Below are positions 12,982 through 26,455 of a stretch of DNA of 64,000 nucleotides, piece by piece. The DNA lies in the NCBI RefSeq assembly GCF_036323735.1, contig NW_026947411.1:248001-312000 (forward strand). Reading direction: 5' to 3'. How positions within the stretch are numbered: the first letter of the stretch is position 1; every line of letters begins with the position of its first letter. The stretch is from Rattus norvegicus (lineage: Eukaryota > Chordata > Mammalia > Rodentia > Muridae). The translations under genes and the position numbers were made by a program. The notes beneath the pieces are model-generated. The model saw only the letters and a program-made list of their open reading frames with translations, had not been told where the DNA came from and did not search any database.

Positions 12982-13507
12982 GATAGTGGACTTTATATAT
13001 ATTGCTGAATGTGTACTCCAATGTTCTATTATCCTATTCCATTTTTTGCTCTGATTTTAGAAAAAAGGGGGCCCAGTTCTAAAGTGAATATAATAGTGTA
13101 AATATTCTGTATCTACTTAAATGATAAACTCCTAAATCCTTATTTTATCCAAAAATTACCTGACATTAGTAAAGGAAAGGACAACATAGACTATATAATG
13201 TGGTTCTGCAGTGGCATTAGAAGGCAGTTCTCTAATATCTACCTTCCAGTGTTTCCATGGCCAGATTTGAGGGTTTTGGATGTTTTACCATGTTTCTTTA
13301 TTCAGTCCAAACATAAAGTTCATGACATGGGCTGGGAGAGGAGTGGCTTGAAGTCCAGTGAATCTTCTACTTCAGTAGGTTCATAAGAATAGGAAGGAGT
13401 CTATATGGCTTTGTCATTTGTGGATTCTAAAATCTTAACCTAGTAGTGCAGAATCCATGTTAAAAATCCACCAAACACCATAGCTGTACAAGGGACCAAA
13501 TATATCC

Positions 13508-13622
13508 TCGTCATTCTGATTGGTGTGCTGTGGAAACTCAGGATTTTTTTTCTTTATTTCCGTTTACCTGATTGCAAAGGATGTTGATATTCCTCATTTG
13601 AGAATTCATTGTTTAGCTCTAC
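13508..13622 (-). mobile_element. Short L1 ORF2 3'-end fragment inside unit 4
   Basis: The stretch CATTCTGATTGGTGTGCTG through GTTTAGCTCTAC matches, in the same orientation, the antisense L1 ORF2 C-terminal region at about 35400-35545 in this window. No other unit has it, so it arrived after duplication or by conversion. Confidence 0.7.
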
Positions 13623-13631
13623 AGACACAGA

Positions 13632-13650
13632 AACACACACACACCACACG

Positions 13651-13688
<38 letters not shown>
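13632..13688. repeat. (CA)n microsatellite in unit 4
   Basis: Interrupted then pure CA repeat; flanks the L1 fragment on one side and the unit's L1 3'UTR tail on the other. Confidence 0.95.
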
Positions 13689-13689
<1 letters not shown>

Positions 13690-14972
13690 TCAGCAACCAG
13701 ATGTAGATAAGAGTGTTGAAGCTAAGGAGTCTATGCTGCCAGTGAACTGAAAATTGACATCTTGTTGGTAGGGTTTGAAAAAGGATTAAAAGAGCTAAAG
13801 GTGCTTTCAACACCATAAGAACAACAATGCAAATGCAACAGAGATTTCTGGTAATAAACCAATATTCAAAGACTGTACATGGAAAGAACTATGGCTCCAA
13901 CTGCATATGTTGCAAAGGATGGCCTTGGGGTCACCAATGGAAGGAGAAGTCATTGGGTTTGACTCCAAGTTCAAGGCAATGTCAGGGGGCAGTAAGGTGG
14001 GTTATAGAAGAAGGGGAGCAGAATTGTATAGGCTAATTATGGAAAAGAAACTGGGAAAGGAAATAACATTTGAAATTCAAATGTAGAAATATCCAGTTAA
14101 AAAAGCAATAAAATTTTATAAAAAATAAAAACAATGAAAGAAAGAAAAGAAATCTGCCAGCTAATCAAACCTATTGACTCAGAAATCTAAAGAGTCACTG
14201 TCAGAGAATGATATTCAGAGTAATACTAGTAGAAAGACTGAGATGATGAAGTCTCAACTAGAAGCTCTTCTCCTCCAGATATCAGTGTTATAAACAAATT
14301 ACACAATAGGAATCCAAAGCATGGAGGTGTTTACACTGCTGAGGAGACCATACTTTTCTTTCCTTTGTTTCTTTGGACCTTTTTCTTCAGAGCAAAAAGA
14401 ATAAAAGCCACGAGCTCTGAGAAGAACAAATGTGCCCTTCCCAACAACTGGCTTTTACATTGAAGAAATTGATTACATAAACGCTCTGACTTCCAGGAAC
14501 CATATCAAGCAGGGAAATCCAGATGATACTAAGAAGATCGCAGCTCCTAATTCCCATGTGTGGAAGGCTCAGATAAAGGCTACTACTTCTGCAATCCCAC
14601 TCAATACGTACCCAAGACTCACTGAACTTTCCCATGGACCAGATTTGAGGGTGCCCTTTCCAAGAGTGTCTCCTGTGACATACTGGAAACCTTTACATAT
14701 TATATATCTTTAAAGCTAGAGACTTCTCTTTGCTTCATTAGTACTTACATGTTCGGAATAGAGAATGTTGGTCAGGGACTTGGCATGGGTAAAAAAGATC
14801 TAGGAACATGGTGTGGAGGAGAATATTCTGGATAATAATTTCACTTCCACGTCCATTCCTGTGACATACAGTTCAAGTTCCTAGGTTTTCTCTGTTTCCT
14901 AAAGTCCAATATTTTCCCTCCAGACGTTAAATTGAATGAATATTGTATTACATTTTCTTATTGTACATTCTT

Positions 14973-15257
14973 TGAAAGAGGACTTTATATATATTCCTGA
15001 ATGTGTACTCAAAAATTCTGTTTTCTAATTTTATAATTATAATTATAAAATTATAATTATAAAAATTATTAATTATAATTTTATATTTTTGTAATGATAT
15101 TGGCAACAAAGTGGGCCCAGCTAAAGCGTGAATATAACAATATAAATATTGTATACCTACTTCTAATGATAATGTCCCAAATCCTTATTTTATACGAAAA
15201 TTACCAGCCATCAATAAAGCAAAGGAGAACATAGACCCTAGAATACGGTTCTAAATT
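14973..15257 (+). repeat. Partial tandem unit 5 (end of array 1)
   Basis: Contains the leading block only (GAAAGAGGACTTTATATATA... to ATACGGTTCT) and then breaks into unrelated sequence at about 15257. It has an AT-rich insertion with a perfect palindrome at 15027-15052. Confidence 0.75.
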
Positions 15258-18035
15258 TCTTTTAGGCTTGAAAAATTTTGCCTAGAAAGTTTTGTAGTTG
15301 TATTTGTGCCTTTATCCCTCCACTGGTGTCCTTCCGGGCTACAGGAGTTGGCCTCTTAATGTTCCATATCACCAATGTAAGTCACAGCTTCGGTAAACCC
15401 CATTGATTCGTGCGTACCTTCATTATCCCGGACTCTTTCTCTTCCTGGAGATTTCCCCTACCTCCTCATCTCTAAAAGTTCAAGATATCCTTTCCTTCTC
15501 CTGACTATCGGGTCATATCTCCTCTCCCTTCCCACACAGGATCCATTTTCCTCTTCCTTCCATCTCCCATCTAGTTCCTTCCCTCAATCGGCCTCCTAGA
15601 CAATTTTATGCCCATTCTACATGAGACTCAATCACATGCACTTGGGGCATTCTTCTTGTGTATCTTCTTTGTATCTATGAGCTTAGTGGAGAATGTCCTG
15701 TAGTTTACGGATAATATTACTTATAATTGAGCAATTTCAAAAACCCTGCTGGATCATATTTTTATATTAGTATTCAACTTTGAAAATGATAATTTAATAT
15801 GTGTGAATGTCTGGAGGAACAAATTTAAGTAAAAAAAAAACTTAAAACATAGATCAAATCACAGATTTTAAAAGTTGACCTAATAATAAAATTGTCTACT
15901 ATCATACAGTTTGATTATATCACAGGCAATTTTTTAAGTGGTACAATAAATTTGGCAGACAAATGATGTTTTTACCAAATAATTATGGATAATTTGACTA
16001 AGATCAAATAAGATAAATATATTATTTCCATTTTGATATCACTTGCTGGCACTTTTTCTCAAACATGATGTATATAGCATTAAACATAATGGTATTAGAT
16101 TTAAATTTTAATATTTATTTTAACCTAACCTATAAAGTAACAGGTTGTCTTATTTTATTCTTGTTGACATTCAACCTCATCCTCGCTTTTTCAGTTCTTT
16201 ATTCCTTCCTGTCCTATGTCCCTCACCACTTATACTAGTCTCACTTCATTATTCTTACATCTACATCCATATCCCACATGTTCAATATCTTCCATGGCAC
16301 ACTGTTTAAAACCCAACTTTCTAATGTCTGCGACCTATATCAGTTAAATAAACTCAAACCATCCACAGCTTCACATAAATACAAGTATATTAGAAGGAGA
16401 TTCTATGATCTATATGAGAAAGAACACATGGTATTTGCCTTTCTGAGTCTTTGCTACCTTACTCGGTATATTTTCTAGTTACATTTATTTTCCTGAAACC
16501 ATGATAGTTTAGTTTTCCTAGGGCTTAATGAAATACCATTTCGTATATTGTCATATTCTTATGTATCTACATATCAATGAACATTCCTTACTATTCTCAA
16601 TAAAACAACAATAGATTTTTTTGTGAATAATGATGAGAAAGCTCAGATAGAGAAGTCAAGATTAATTACTGACAAACTAAGAAAAAAATTTTACAGATAA
16701 AAATTTGTGGTTATGTTAACTAGATCAGTGTATGCTAAGGTTAATAAAGATTGTGGTATATATAATGTTTTAATACTAATTAAAATTGTAGAATATTCAT
16801 ACTTTAGAGAATGTTTATAAAATTGTCCATCACTAAGTGATTTTCCACTAATAATTTAATTTTTTTATAAAATATTTTTGTTATATATATATATATATAT
16901 ATTACCTATTTACCTTAAAAATAAAGAACATTAAGAAGATACTGTCATAAAATTCAATAATAACACCAAAGACCTGTTAAATTAATTAAAAACGGACTAG
17001 AAGTTATGGAAAACCTCTTCAGTTAAATTAAGAGAATTAGAAAAGTGATAGCATTTTAATAGAAATGCACGTGTCAAACAATATACTATAAAATCCTGAA
17101 ACTATACTAAGATGGTTACTATTCATTCCTATGTGCTAAGGATTCATCAATAAGCATGGTATATGAAGAGAAGGCATATATCAGAAAAATTTATTCATGT
17201 TTAACATACTAACTTTCTTCATAAAACTCAAGCGGAAATTCTCTTTTTTGTTGCTTAAAAAGTTTGTACAAAGCACGGCTTTTGATTATAACATAATATT
17301 TCAAAACTATCATTAAATATGCAAAGATCTTAACACAAAACCCAGTGTTTTCAGAGCAACCATACAAACTTAAGAAGAAAAGAAAACATTTTTAAGTACA
17401 TAAATATGCGTAATGAAGTCCCCACCTTACCAGTAACAGACGTGTCAAATTTATTGATCTATATATTACCTAGAATACTCTATCCCAGTTCATTGTTCCT
17501 TAGCATATGTTTTTCCTCATCTTTCTCTGTTTCTTATCTTCTGAAAGCAGGTGGTATTTCTCATAAAATTAGTTCAAATCATAAAATCTTCACTCAACAA
17601 AAAGAAAGTGTTTACATTAGAGGAAAACCAATTAAAGGTTCTCATTCTTTATTGTGCAAAATTTTATATTTGATTTTGTATGCTTAATATGCTTCTACAC
17701 CTTAGTGATGACCTTTCAAGATTGGCCTGAAATTCACCATTCTTAATTCACAATGTAAAAGCCCTTTAGCTAATCACAGAAAAGCCTTCAAAGTGTATTT
17801 ACATAGGTTTATTTAATAAAAATTCAACTTATAGTTTAAGGGGAATAGTGATGTAAAGCACCTTTTCTTACATTTTCGGTGCCTTCAGATTATTTTATAG
17901 CTAAGTCATTTCATTAGAATGAAGAAAGAATTATTAACATCTTACTAAAATAAAATGAGAATTTTTTTCTCTGTATAATACGGAACTTATTCTTGAACAT
18001 TTTTTTGACAGTGTTTCTTTTATATCCCTGGCAGT
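15258..18035. other. AT-rich sequence, no gene recognised
   Basis: The first 450 bp is pyrimidine-rich (TCTCCTCTCCCTTCCC type) and may be a decayed rodent L1 3'-end in minus orientation, but I cannot align it confidently. The rest is AT-rich with short TA repeats (about 16881-16903) and only small, unsupported ORFs. Confidence 0.4.
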
Positions 18036-18178
18036 ACCAGAAAACTCTCTCTCTCTCTCTCTCTCACCTTTTCTCTCTTTCTCTCTCTGTAGACCAAGCT
18101 GGCCTTGAACTTAGAGTTCTGCCTGCTTCTGCTCCCTAGTACTAAGATTAAAGGCCTGTGCAACCACACCACGTGCTT
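18036..18178 (-). mobile_element. B1-like SINE, preceded by (TC)n
   Basis: A CT-rich run (18042-18090) leads into TGTAGACCAAGCTGGCCTTG, then a TTCTGCCTGCTTCTGC block and GATTAAAGGCCTGTGCAACC, which is the reverse complement of a B1 element. About the right-hand 90 bp is clear; the left part is replaced by the TC repeat. It is the only SINE I recognise in the window. Confidence 0.85.
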
Positions 18179-18649
18179 TTCTACATCTTTAACAAGCTCT
18201 TTTCTGATTATATTCCAAATCTTATGAAGTTAGTTCCCTAAAGTACCTAGAAGAAATCCAATACCAAAAATATATTTTGCATATCTAAGTCCCTCTTCCC
18301 AAGTTCCTCCTTGATCTAGTCTCCTAGCAAGCTCTCTGAAGGAACTGAAAACAATAAATGTTTGCTTTCATTACAGGAATAAAGAAAAGGACTGTTTACT
18401 GCACAATCTCATGATATCACAGAACAATTCTTCCAACACTACAAAGTGAAATCTCATAAAAAGATGGGTACCCGAAGCCACAGAATGTTCCACAAATGAA
18501 AAGCAAACCTTCCCATCCTTTTGCTAACCTTATGCTGTGTTACGATGCAAGGCTTTCAAGAAGAACACAGATCAGATATCAGCTCCTGCTTCTTCCTTTA
18601 GGGGTGCCCTTGTGGTGAATAAACTTTACAAGCAGAAAAAAAAAGAAAA

Positions 18650-19489
18650 AGTAAAGAAGTTCTTTTCTTGTTGAGGAGAGTTTTCTCTGTCATGGGGTTT
18701 TTGTTATTTCAAATGAATTTTCAAATTGCTCTTTCTAACTCTATGAAGCAGTGAGTTGGAATTGTGATAGCGATTGCCTTGAATATGTTGATTGCTTTTG
18801 CCAAGTTTGCCATTTTTGTAATATTAACTCTACCAATCCATAAGCATGGAAAATCTTTCCATCTGAGATTTTCTTCATTTTTTTTTCTTCACAGAGTTGA
18901 AGTTCTTGTCATAAAGACCTTTTACTTGCTTGGTTAGAGTCACACTGAGGTATTTTTTATTATTTGTGACTAATGTGAAAATTGTCATATCCCTAATTTC
19001 TTCTCAACCTGTTTATCCTTGAAGTAGAGGAAGCGTAATGATTTGTTTGAGTTAATTTTATATCCAGCCATTTTACAGAAGTTGTTTATTGGCTGAAGGA
19101 GTTCTCTGGTTGAATTTTTGGGGTCACTAAAATATACTATCATATCATATACAAATCATGATATGTTGACTTCTTGAATTCCCTTTATCTCCTTTGGTTG
19201 TCTAATTTCTGTGAATAAGATTTCTAGTGCTATATTAAAGAAGTAAGTGGAGATTGGGCAACCTTTTCTATTCCCAGATATTTGTTGAATTGCTTCAAGG
19301 TTCTCTCCATTTATGTTGATGTTGGGTACTCTTTTTGTAATATTGTTTTTACTAAGTTTATGTATGGACCTTGAATTTATAATATGTACCAAATCTTTTA
19401 ACATGAAGAGGTATTGATTGTTTTCATTTTTTGTCACCATCTAACAATGTGATCATTTGTTCCCCCACCCTGTGAGTTTGTTTAAATAA
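18650..19489 (-). mobile_element. L1 ORF2 reverse-transcriptase fragment
   Basis: Read on the minus strand, 19440-19156 is a 94-codon open segment with the L1 RT features NGENLEAI, GNRKGCPIS and FNIALEIL. Flanking sequence extends homology from the region equivalent to 58240 to that equivalent to 59060 of the young L1. Stops and indels elsewhere make it non-functional. Joined at about 19490 to a different part of L1. Confidence 0.85.
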
Positions 19490-19640
19490 TTGATTTTTCT
19501 ATATGCTGACCTCACGTTGAACCATCACCATTTTTTGAAAATTCTGTCTTTTTTCCATTAAATGGTTTTAGAACATTTGTCAAAGATAAAGTGACCGTAG
19601 GTGTTTGCATTTATTTCTGGATCTCCAGTCTTGGATATCT
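19490..19640 (-). mobile_element. L1 ORF2 C-terminal fragment, out of order
   Basis: On the minus strand this matches the L1 region equivalent to 59210-59345 (the sequence around the Thr-Tyr-Gly-His block and Met-Glu/Lys-rich stretch). In the same orientation it lies 5' of an RT segment that should precede it, so it is a separate insertion or a rearrangement. Confidence 0.7.
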
Positions 19641-20575
19641 GGTAAAATTTTCACTTACCATGAATGCAGAAACCAAGATACTCCATGACAAAGCCAAATT
19701 TACAAAACATCTTTCAACAAATCTAGCCCTACATGGGATAGTAGATGGACACTTCCAACACAAGAAAGGAACTACACCCTAGGAAAAATTTGGGAATTAA
19801 TCTTTCAACAAACCCAAAAGATGATAGCCACACAAAAGTAATTCCATTTCTAACAATAAAAATTGCAGGAAAGAACAATAAATTTTATTTAATATCTCTT
19901 ATCATCAATGGACTTAATTCTCCAATAAGAATATATAAACTAAGGGATTGAATAAATAAAGTGGACCGAACATTTTGCTGCATACAGGAAATATACCTTA
20001 ATTATATAGACAGTCACTATCTCAAGGTGAAAGGCTGGAGAGAAATTCCAAGCAAATGGTCCCAAGAAATAAAACGGAAATAGCCTTTCTTACATTGAAT
20101 AAAATTGACTTTCAACCAAAGATATCAAAAATGATAAGGAAGGACAAAATAATTGTCAAAGAAAAAATAATACTAAGATGAACTATCAATTATGAACAAC
20201 TATGTTTCAAATGCTAGGGCACCTAAATTCACCAAAAGAAAATCACTAAGCCTCAAAGAATATATTGGTGCCAACACGATAATAGTAGGAGATTTCAATA
20301 CCCAAGTTCATCAGTTGACCGTTTGTGGCAACTGAAACTAAACTGATACATTAAAAATAACAGAAATAATCATCCAAATGGATTTAGCAGATATTTAAAT
20401 AACATTTCATCCTAAAACTAGAGAATATACCTTTTTTCTTTGCACCTAAAAGTAACTTCTCCAAACTTACCATATACTGTGTCATTAAACAGGTCCATAT
20501 AGATACCAGAATATTGAAATAATCCCATGCACCCTATCAGATTATCATGGACTAGTGCTGGTCTTCAATACTTTC
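19641..20575 (+). mobile_element. L1 ORF1 C-terminus to ORF2 endonuclease fragment
   Basis: Starts with the end of ORF1 (AETKILHDKAKFTKHLSTN, about 19659-19715), passes the ORF1-ORF2 gap, then shows the start of the endonuclease (ISLIINGLNSP, about 19893-19925; VKGWRE near 20025) and ends near LSW-type sequence at about 20555. Many stops. Opposite in strand to the neighbouring L1 pieces at 18650-19640. Confidence 0.85.
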
Positions 20576-23500
20576 TTATTTTTATATTTGTTTTTATTAT
20601 CGATATTTGCTTAATGTGGTATTTTTGAAACACTAGCTTTCTTGATAGTTTGGCACTATGAAATCTAGGTTGGGTTTAGCCTAATAGTAATTCTTCCATT
20701 TTGCCTCTATAGTAGCAAGAATGAGAGCTCCATTCCATTCTTTGGTATATACTATATTTTGAGTGAACATTTTGGGCACACAGTGCATTTAATGGTTTTC
20801 ATCTCTTCTTAAGTATATATTATTATTATCTCATCTTAAAAATTTGTAACTTGACAATGACATTTTTAATATCATGTTTCTGAATGGGTCTTTTGTTCTC
20901 ATTTTGTTTATATTTTATCTCCATTTTAAATGGATTTTCCTTTGTGAATATTTTCTGTCTTTAAATATGTTTGTGCCTTTATGAGATTTTATTATTGTTT
21001 ATCAATGAAAAAATGCATTTTATTTACACCAGCAGCCATACAGGAAGGGGAACACAAGAGTTAGTTAGCTATTTGTATAGTATTGGTTACTTATTAAAAA
21101 ATAAAAATCTCTGAAACAAAGGACAGTGATTAATTTCACACTATCCTCCCCCAATGTTCCCAGCATACAGTAATTCCTAGTAATGGCCTGAGGTCATGTG
21201 GTGTTGGGAAATACTTTATGGAAGAATAAACCCACAAACCACAGAATATTTAAAGAAAATCTTTCTTCCATACACACAGATACATAATACGATTACAGGG
21301 AGGTCAATACAATTAATTAAAGAAGATGTAAAGAATATGTTGTTACAAGAAACTGAGGACAAGGAAAGAATTTCAAACCACTGTCAACTATACAATGGTG
21401 AACATTTGTTCCCAAAAAGTAGTTTGTGTGCCAGAACAATAACAGCTGTACTGGACCCACCTTTTATCTACACAGAGTGGGGAGTAATGGTCCTATTGGA
21501 AACAATGAAGACAGAAAACGAAAACAATAGCAAAAGGGGGAATTAATATAAGCAATCTGGTAATGCAAACTACCAAAGACATCTTTATGTTCTAACCAGA
21601 AATCGCAGGAAAACTCATATCTGAGCGCCCTATCTAATGACAAGAGTGAGCAAGCCATGGCCTTTCTCCCTTTCATATTTTTAAGTACTTTACAGAAACA
21701 AGAATCTCAGATTGCTTTATCCATGATTTATGAAAGGGTTTTCTAGGCGTCATGTATTAAGAAATCATTTAAAAGTATTTTTAGCTCCTGACACGGTTTT
21801 ATTAAAGTTCTCAAACTTCTTGGACTAAGATTCCAAAGTGTAACTAGGCCAACCCTGAGCTGTAAAACTATGACAAGGCAACAATAACAGATATTTTCAT
21901 GGCCCAAGCACTATAGCACTGTACTATTGAGTAGAGTGATCCAAATTAATTCAAACAGCTCAAGAGAGAAGCAGAAAAAGGTTAGAAAAGTGATGAAGAA
22001 TCAACACCTTGCTTGTGTATGCCAGCAATTATGGTTCTGCAGTAAGTCCTAAGAGGCAGTATCCAAGTAGCAAGGGGAGGAAAGGACTAAGGACAAGACA
22101 GGGTGAAAAACTAGCATGGCACATATATGGAAGAGAAAAACTGAAAATGTCCTGTAATTTAAAAAAAAAGATTTTTTCATTATTTTCTCATTCCAATCAA
22201 AAGAGACATCCATGAATGATTCTCCTCTAAGGCTTCCATAAAAGAGGTAAAACGAAAAAGAACATAAACATTGAAAGTTTGAAAATAAAACAAAAGTAAA
22301 AGAACTTGTGTACGTTTCAGAGCAGGAACACTGAAAAATGCACTACATCTGGTCAAGATGAAACGTAGAGTGGGAAGCAGGAATTAGAATTAAGAGCTGC
22401 AAGAGATAGGCAGGTGAGCAGTGACAGGAACGTGGCCAGGCCTGAGAGATAAGGCTGGATCTTTACAGGGACACAGAATGAGGTAAGAAAACATTTCAAA
22501 TAAAGCAGCACCTTTTCTTTCTGCTCACCTCAGTAATCCCATCCTCTAATATCCCCCATTTACATACTAAAATAGAAGAGTTGTGGTATGTATGTCACTC
22601 ACTTCCCATTTACTTTTAACCCTGCCTCCAAAGTCAGGAAATCCAAACTTTCTAACTTCCAGGAACAAAAATACAGCCCCAGGTATAAGGAGGTCCTGAG
22701 GGCCAATGACAAACTGCAGTTAGTGAGAGTAGAGAATATGGAGATGTCTCATTCAACATAGCAGAAGTGTGACGGCCCAAGCTAAGAAAGGAAAAGGCAA
22801 CCATATCAGGTAAACAAGGTCTGCTTCTCATAGCATTAAACTCATTTATATTATTCATTCCTTATAAAATAAATACTTTATTTGGGCTTATAAACCAGAA
22901 TATCAGAGTCAGTGATTGATGATATCAGAGCAAAGATATACAGGCAGAGGTTGCTGACCATAAGCGGAAGGTGGAGAAAACTAGATTGAAATAGCTTCAA
23001 TCCTTTGAAACTTCAAAGCCTACCCCGAACAACATACCTCCTGCAACAAGGACATACCACCTAGTGAGGTTACAATTTTTGGGCATTTACATTATTCTTA
23101 ACTACACTTAGTCAAATCAATTCCCAGCTCAATCTTCATTTTGAATGAAGCTGATTTTCCTGCAAAGTGGCTCTACCATCTTCTCTTCCTAATATTGGCT
23201 TTCATCATGGGGATAATAGATGATTCTGGATGCATAGGGGATGTTTTTATTCCTATATATCACTCCATATACGTACTATTATGTGTACTGACATTTCAAT
23301 GAGTTTCATTTGGAGAAGGTATAAATGGTTTAGCTTATATATATGCTTTCAACCTCTATTAACATCTTTTAGAAAATATCAAATATCCATTCTTGGTTAA
23401 TAATTTCTTCTCTCATATGATAAAAAAATAAAATTTTACTCTAATAAAAATAATTCTCTATTATTTTAATATTGAAAGATACAGAAGAATATTAAGATAA

Positions 23501-25489
23501 TGTGGAATATTAAATCAGCTGATCTGCATGTTCATTAATTAAGAACAACTAGAATCATTGATATGTTTTTGGAACATAATATAGTAACAAATACAAAAGC
23601 ATTGAATAAATAGTGGCAGAAGACGAGTGTCATCATCTAAAATGTACCTTACCTTCAGATCCAGTGTTTTCTTTCATGTAGCAAGAATTCAATTTACCTA
23701 CTCTTCCTCAGTATTTTTCAAACTCTCATTGACTCTAATTTCAAAGCTGTATCCTATAACTAGCATGATTGTTAAATTTCAAACCAAGTACAGTGCATGT
23801 GTCAATCATTTTCCGCCTTTCCTTATTTGTGTTTTATTCTGTTCCCAAAGGCCATGTTGTGTTGAAGTTATGAAGAATTTCTTGCTCCTTTGATGAAAAT
23901 TTTCTGAAAGCATAGATTATTCATATTTGTAAAATACTGTTGATATGTTTAATAGTACTGGATATTATAGTTAAAATCATCTGGATTAGGAATTTTTGCA
24001 TGTATATCATAACACACTAAAATACTAAAGATTAAAAGTAGAAGAGCTAGAATTTATCACATGTTTTTACTCTTCTAGGGTTTGTAAATTTACAAAATCT
24101 GAAAAATGACTTCTTTCTGTGAAATTCACATTCATGAGCTATTAAATTCTAATCAAAGAGTGTGTCAGCACCAATTAAATTGGATTAAATTATAATTGCA
24201 ATACAAAATGTTTGTAGTAAGTATATGGGCAAATAATTTGTCTGAATATACTAAATAAGCATGTAATATAATCATAGGTTTGCTCTTCATTAAATAAGTA
24301 CTCCCATTTATAACTTAAAAAATACAGATATTAAAGTGAGTTTTGTTATATAACAGCTAATAATGGTCTTAGTAATGGATTAAATCACCAAACAATGAAC
24401 AGTAAGTAGGAATGTCTAGTGAGTTAGAGGTTCTTTCAAGCATCTTCAAGGGGCTAAAATAAATTCCTTTATAATTCTCCTAAATCCACTTATCATGAAA
24501 TATTCCACATCAGAGTAAATAACACCAACATCTTTTCTTTTGCTCAAAAAAAGACATTGGCTTTCTTTTCTTCCTGCCCACACCACACTCATTCTACTAC
24601 CAAACACAACAATTTCCAACATAGCTCTCTGATATGACTCTTTTTCATTATCACTGACAGTACTTCCAGATAGACTTCAAAAACATCCTTAAAATTATTC
24701 TCTGTATCATCTCATAATACATAAGTAACCAGAGTCCCTTCTATATACATTGTGAGTTAAACAAACTTATTTAAAACTGTTCAATGATTTCTAAGACATT
24801 TACAGTAAATAAAAATTATATGTCTAATACTGTTCCTATATTCACATATGAGACATTGCCTAAGCTTCAGCTTTATTTGGACCACTCTTCTATCTCTTAG
24901 TCAATACAAACTACTATCATATTTACTTTTTGGAAATGTCAAGCTCTTTGTCCTTTTATCATCCTTCTATTTACTGTGATTTTGCCCAAAATATAGATCA
25001 ACTATATTTCATCTAATCTAACTTAAATGTCACTTCCTTATGACAATTTCCATGACCATATTTTTAAAATAGATTCTTCAACTACTTGCATACTATCAAC
25101 TGTAACAGACTCATTTATGAATTCATTTCTTTCTTTTTCTTGAACTATAATGCAATTTTTATAAAAGAAAGTTCATAATACATTTTATTCATTCCTAATC
25201 TATACCACTATTATGGACCTGATACAGTAATGGAGACTTATTATTTATTACATGATTCAGTAAGTTTCAAAAATAAACTTTATACTATTCTTCATTTTAA
25301 TAAATATGCATCCCATTCATTGGTTAGTCCAACATGTAGTAATTATGTGAATTCTTCAATATATTACAATTCAATGACCTAGTTGACATTGCCTATATAT
25401 TTTAATTTGTCACAGATAGTCTGTGTCATATTCAACACAATACTGTGTTCACTGAGCAATTATCTCATCTGGCAATATATTTGACATGA
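20576..25489. other. AT-rich sequence, no gene recognised
   Basis: No conserved coding frame found. A 116-codon ORF at 21196-21546 has no recognisable domain and is probably chance. A stretch near 22990-23060 (CTTTGAAACTTCAAAGCCTA, then CCTCCTGCAACAAGGACATA) resembles a common rodent interspersed repeat I cannot name with certainty. The remainder is unidentified. Confidence 0.4.
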
Positions 25490-26455
25490 AAGAATGAGAT
25501 CCCATGAGGAAATAGATGGACTTCCAGGAGTGCTGACACACTCAAGAGCACAGGAGAGACTTCTTCTTCTCAGAGGTAACTTCCTGGAGTGCTCAGAACC
25601 CACGAATGGAGGTGTAGTCTGTTACAGCATACTTTTGTTTCTATCTATTCCATATAGTTCAACCTGATCCACAGTTCTTGGTACACAAAAAACTCCTAAC
25701 CCAAAACATCCGGAAAATCCCAGACAAAATGACAAGATAAAACCTAAGGATAATAGGTATAGTAGAGAATGAAGACTCCCACTTTGAAGGGTCAGTAAAT
25801 ATCTTCAACAAAATTATAGTAGAAACCTTTCCTAACCTAAAGAAAGAGACAACCTTACACGTACAAAATTCAAAGAGAACTCCCAAAAATTTGGAGCAGA
25901 AAATAAATTTCTTCCATCACATAATAGTTAAAATATAAAGTACACAAAACAAAGAAAAAATATTAAAACCAGTAAGGGAAAAAAGGTTGAGTTACATAAA
26001 AAGGGAGACCAATCAGTATTCCACACTTCTTAAAATAGACTATGAAAGCTATCAGGTCCTGGGCATATATCACACAGATCATAAATGAACAAAAATGTCA
26101 TCCCAGGCTGCTATAAAACCTCTCAACTACCATAGATGGAGATTCCAAGATATGCCATGACAAGAGCAAATTTCCACAATATCTTTCCACAAATCCAGTC
26201 CTACAAAAGATGAAAGGTGGAAAATTCCAGTACAAGGCAGGAAACTACACCCAGAAAAAGAAAGAACACAATCTACTTTTAAAACACAAAAGAAGATAAT
26301 GTAGGTAGCCACAGAAACATAATTCGACATCTAACAAGAAAAATAATAGACAAATCCAATCATTTGTCTCTGATATCATTAAACATCAAAGGACTCAAAT
26401 GCCCCTGAAACGACATACACTAGAAATCAACTGCCCTGGAATAGAAACACTTTAT
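25490..26455 (+). mobile_element. Older L1: 5'UTR piece, ORF1 remnant and start of ORF2
   Basis: 25500-25640 matches the reverse complement of the L1 5'UTR at about 63540-63660 (shared CTTCCAGGAGTGCTGACACA and TTCTCAGA...CTCAGAACCCA). It then jumps to the middle of ORF1 at about 25670 (CCTAAGGATAATAGGTATAG, GGGTCAGTAAATATCTTCAA), runs to the ORF1 end near 26290, and stops soon after the ORF2 start-like stretch (about 26370-26400). The N-terminal coiled-coil part of ORF1 is deleted and the rest is frame-broken. Confidence 0.8.

Larger units (their letters stand above)
12982..14972 (+). repeat. Tandem composite unit 4 (array 1), deleted and interrupted
   Basis: Shorter copy, about 1.99 kb. A minus-strand L1 fragment (13508-13622) and a CA repeat (13632-13688) replace the TA tract. 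The L1 3'UTR tail (about 13690-14135) has an internal deletion. About 300 bp of the downstream segment is missing: sequence jumps at about 14640 from CCCATGGACCA to AGATTTGAGGG, the flanks sharing GACCA. The acceptor AG (TTTCTTTGG) and donor GT (CCAAGAGTG) are both lost. Confidence 0.8.

Noticed and set aside
15290..15740. Minus-strand L1 3'UTR remnant
   Set aside because: Pyrimidine-rich style is similar, but no stretch aligns well enough with the L1 3' ends in the window to call it.
22990..23060. Named DNA transposon or LTR based on the CTTCAAAGCC...CAACAAGGACATA wording
   Set aside because: It looks like a common rodent repeat but I could not name the family from memory reliably.
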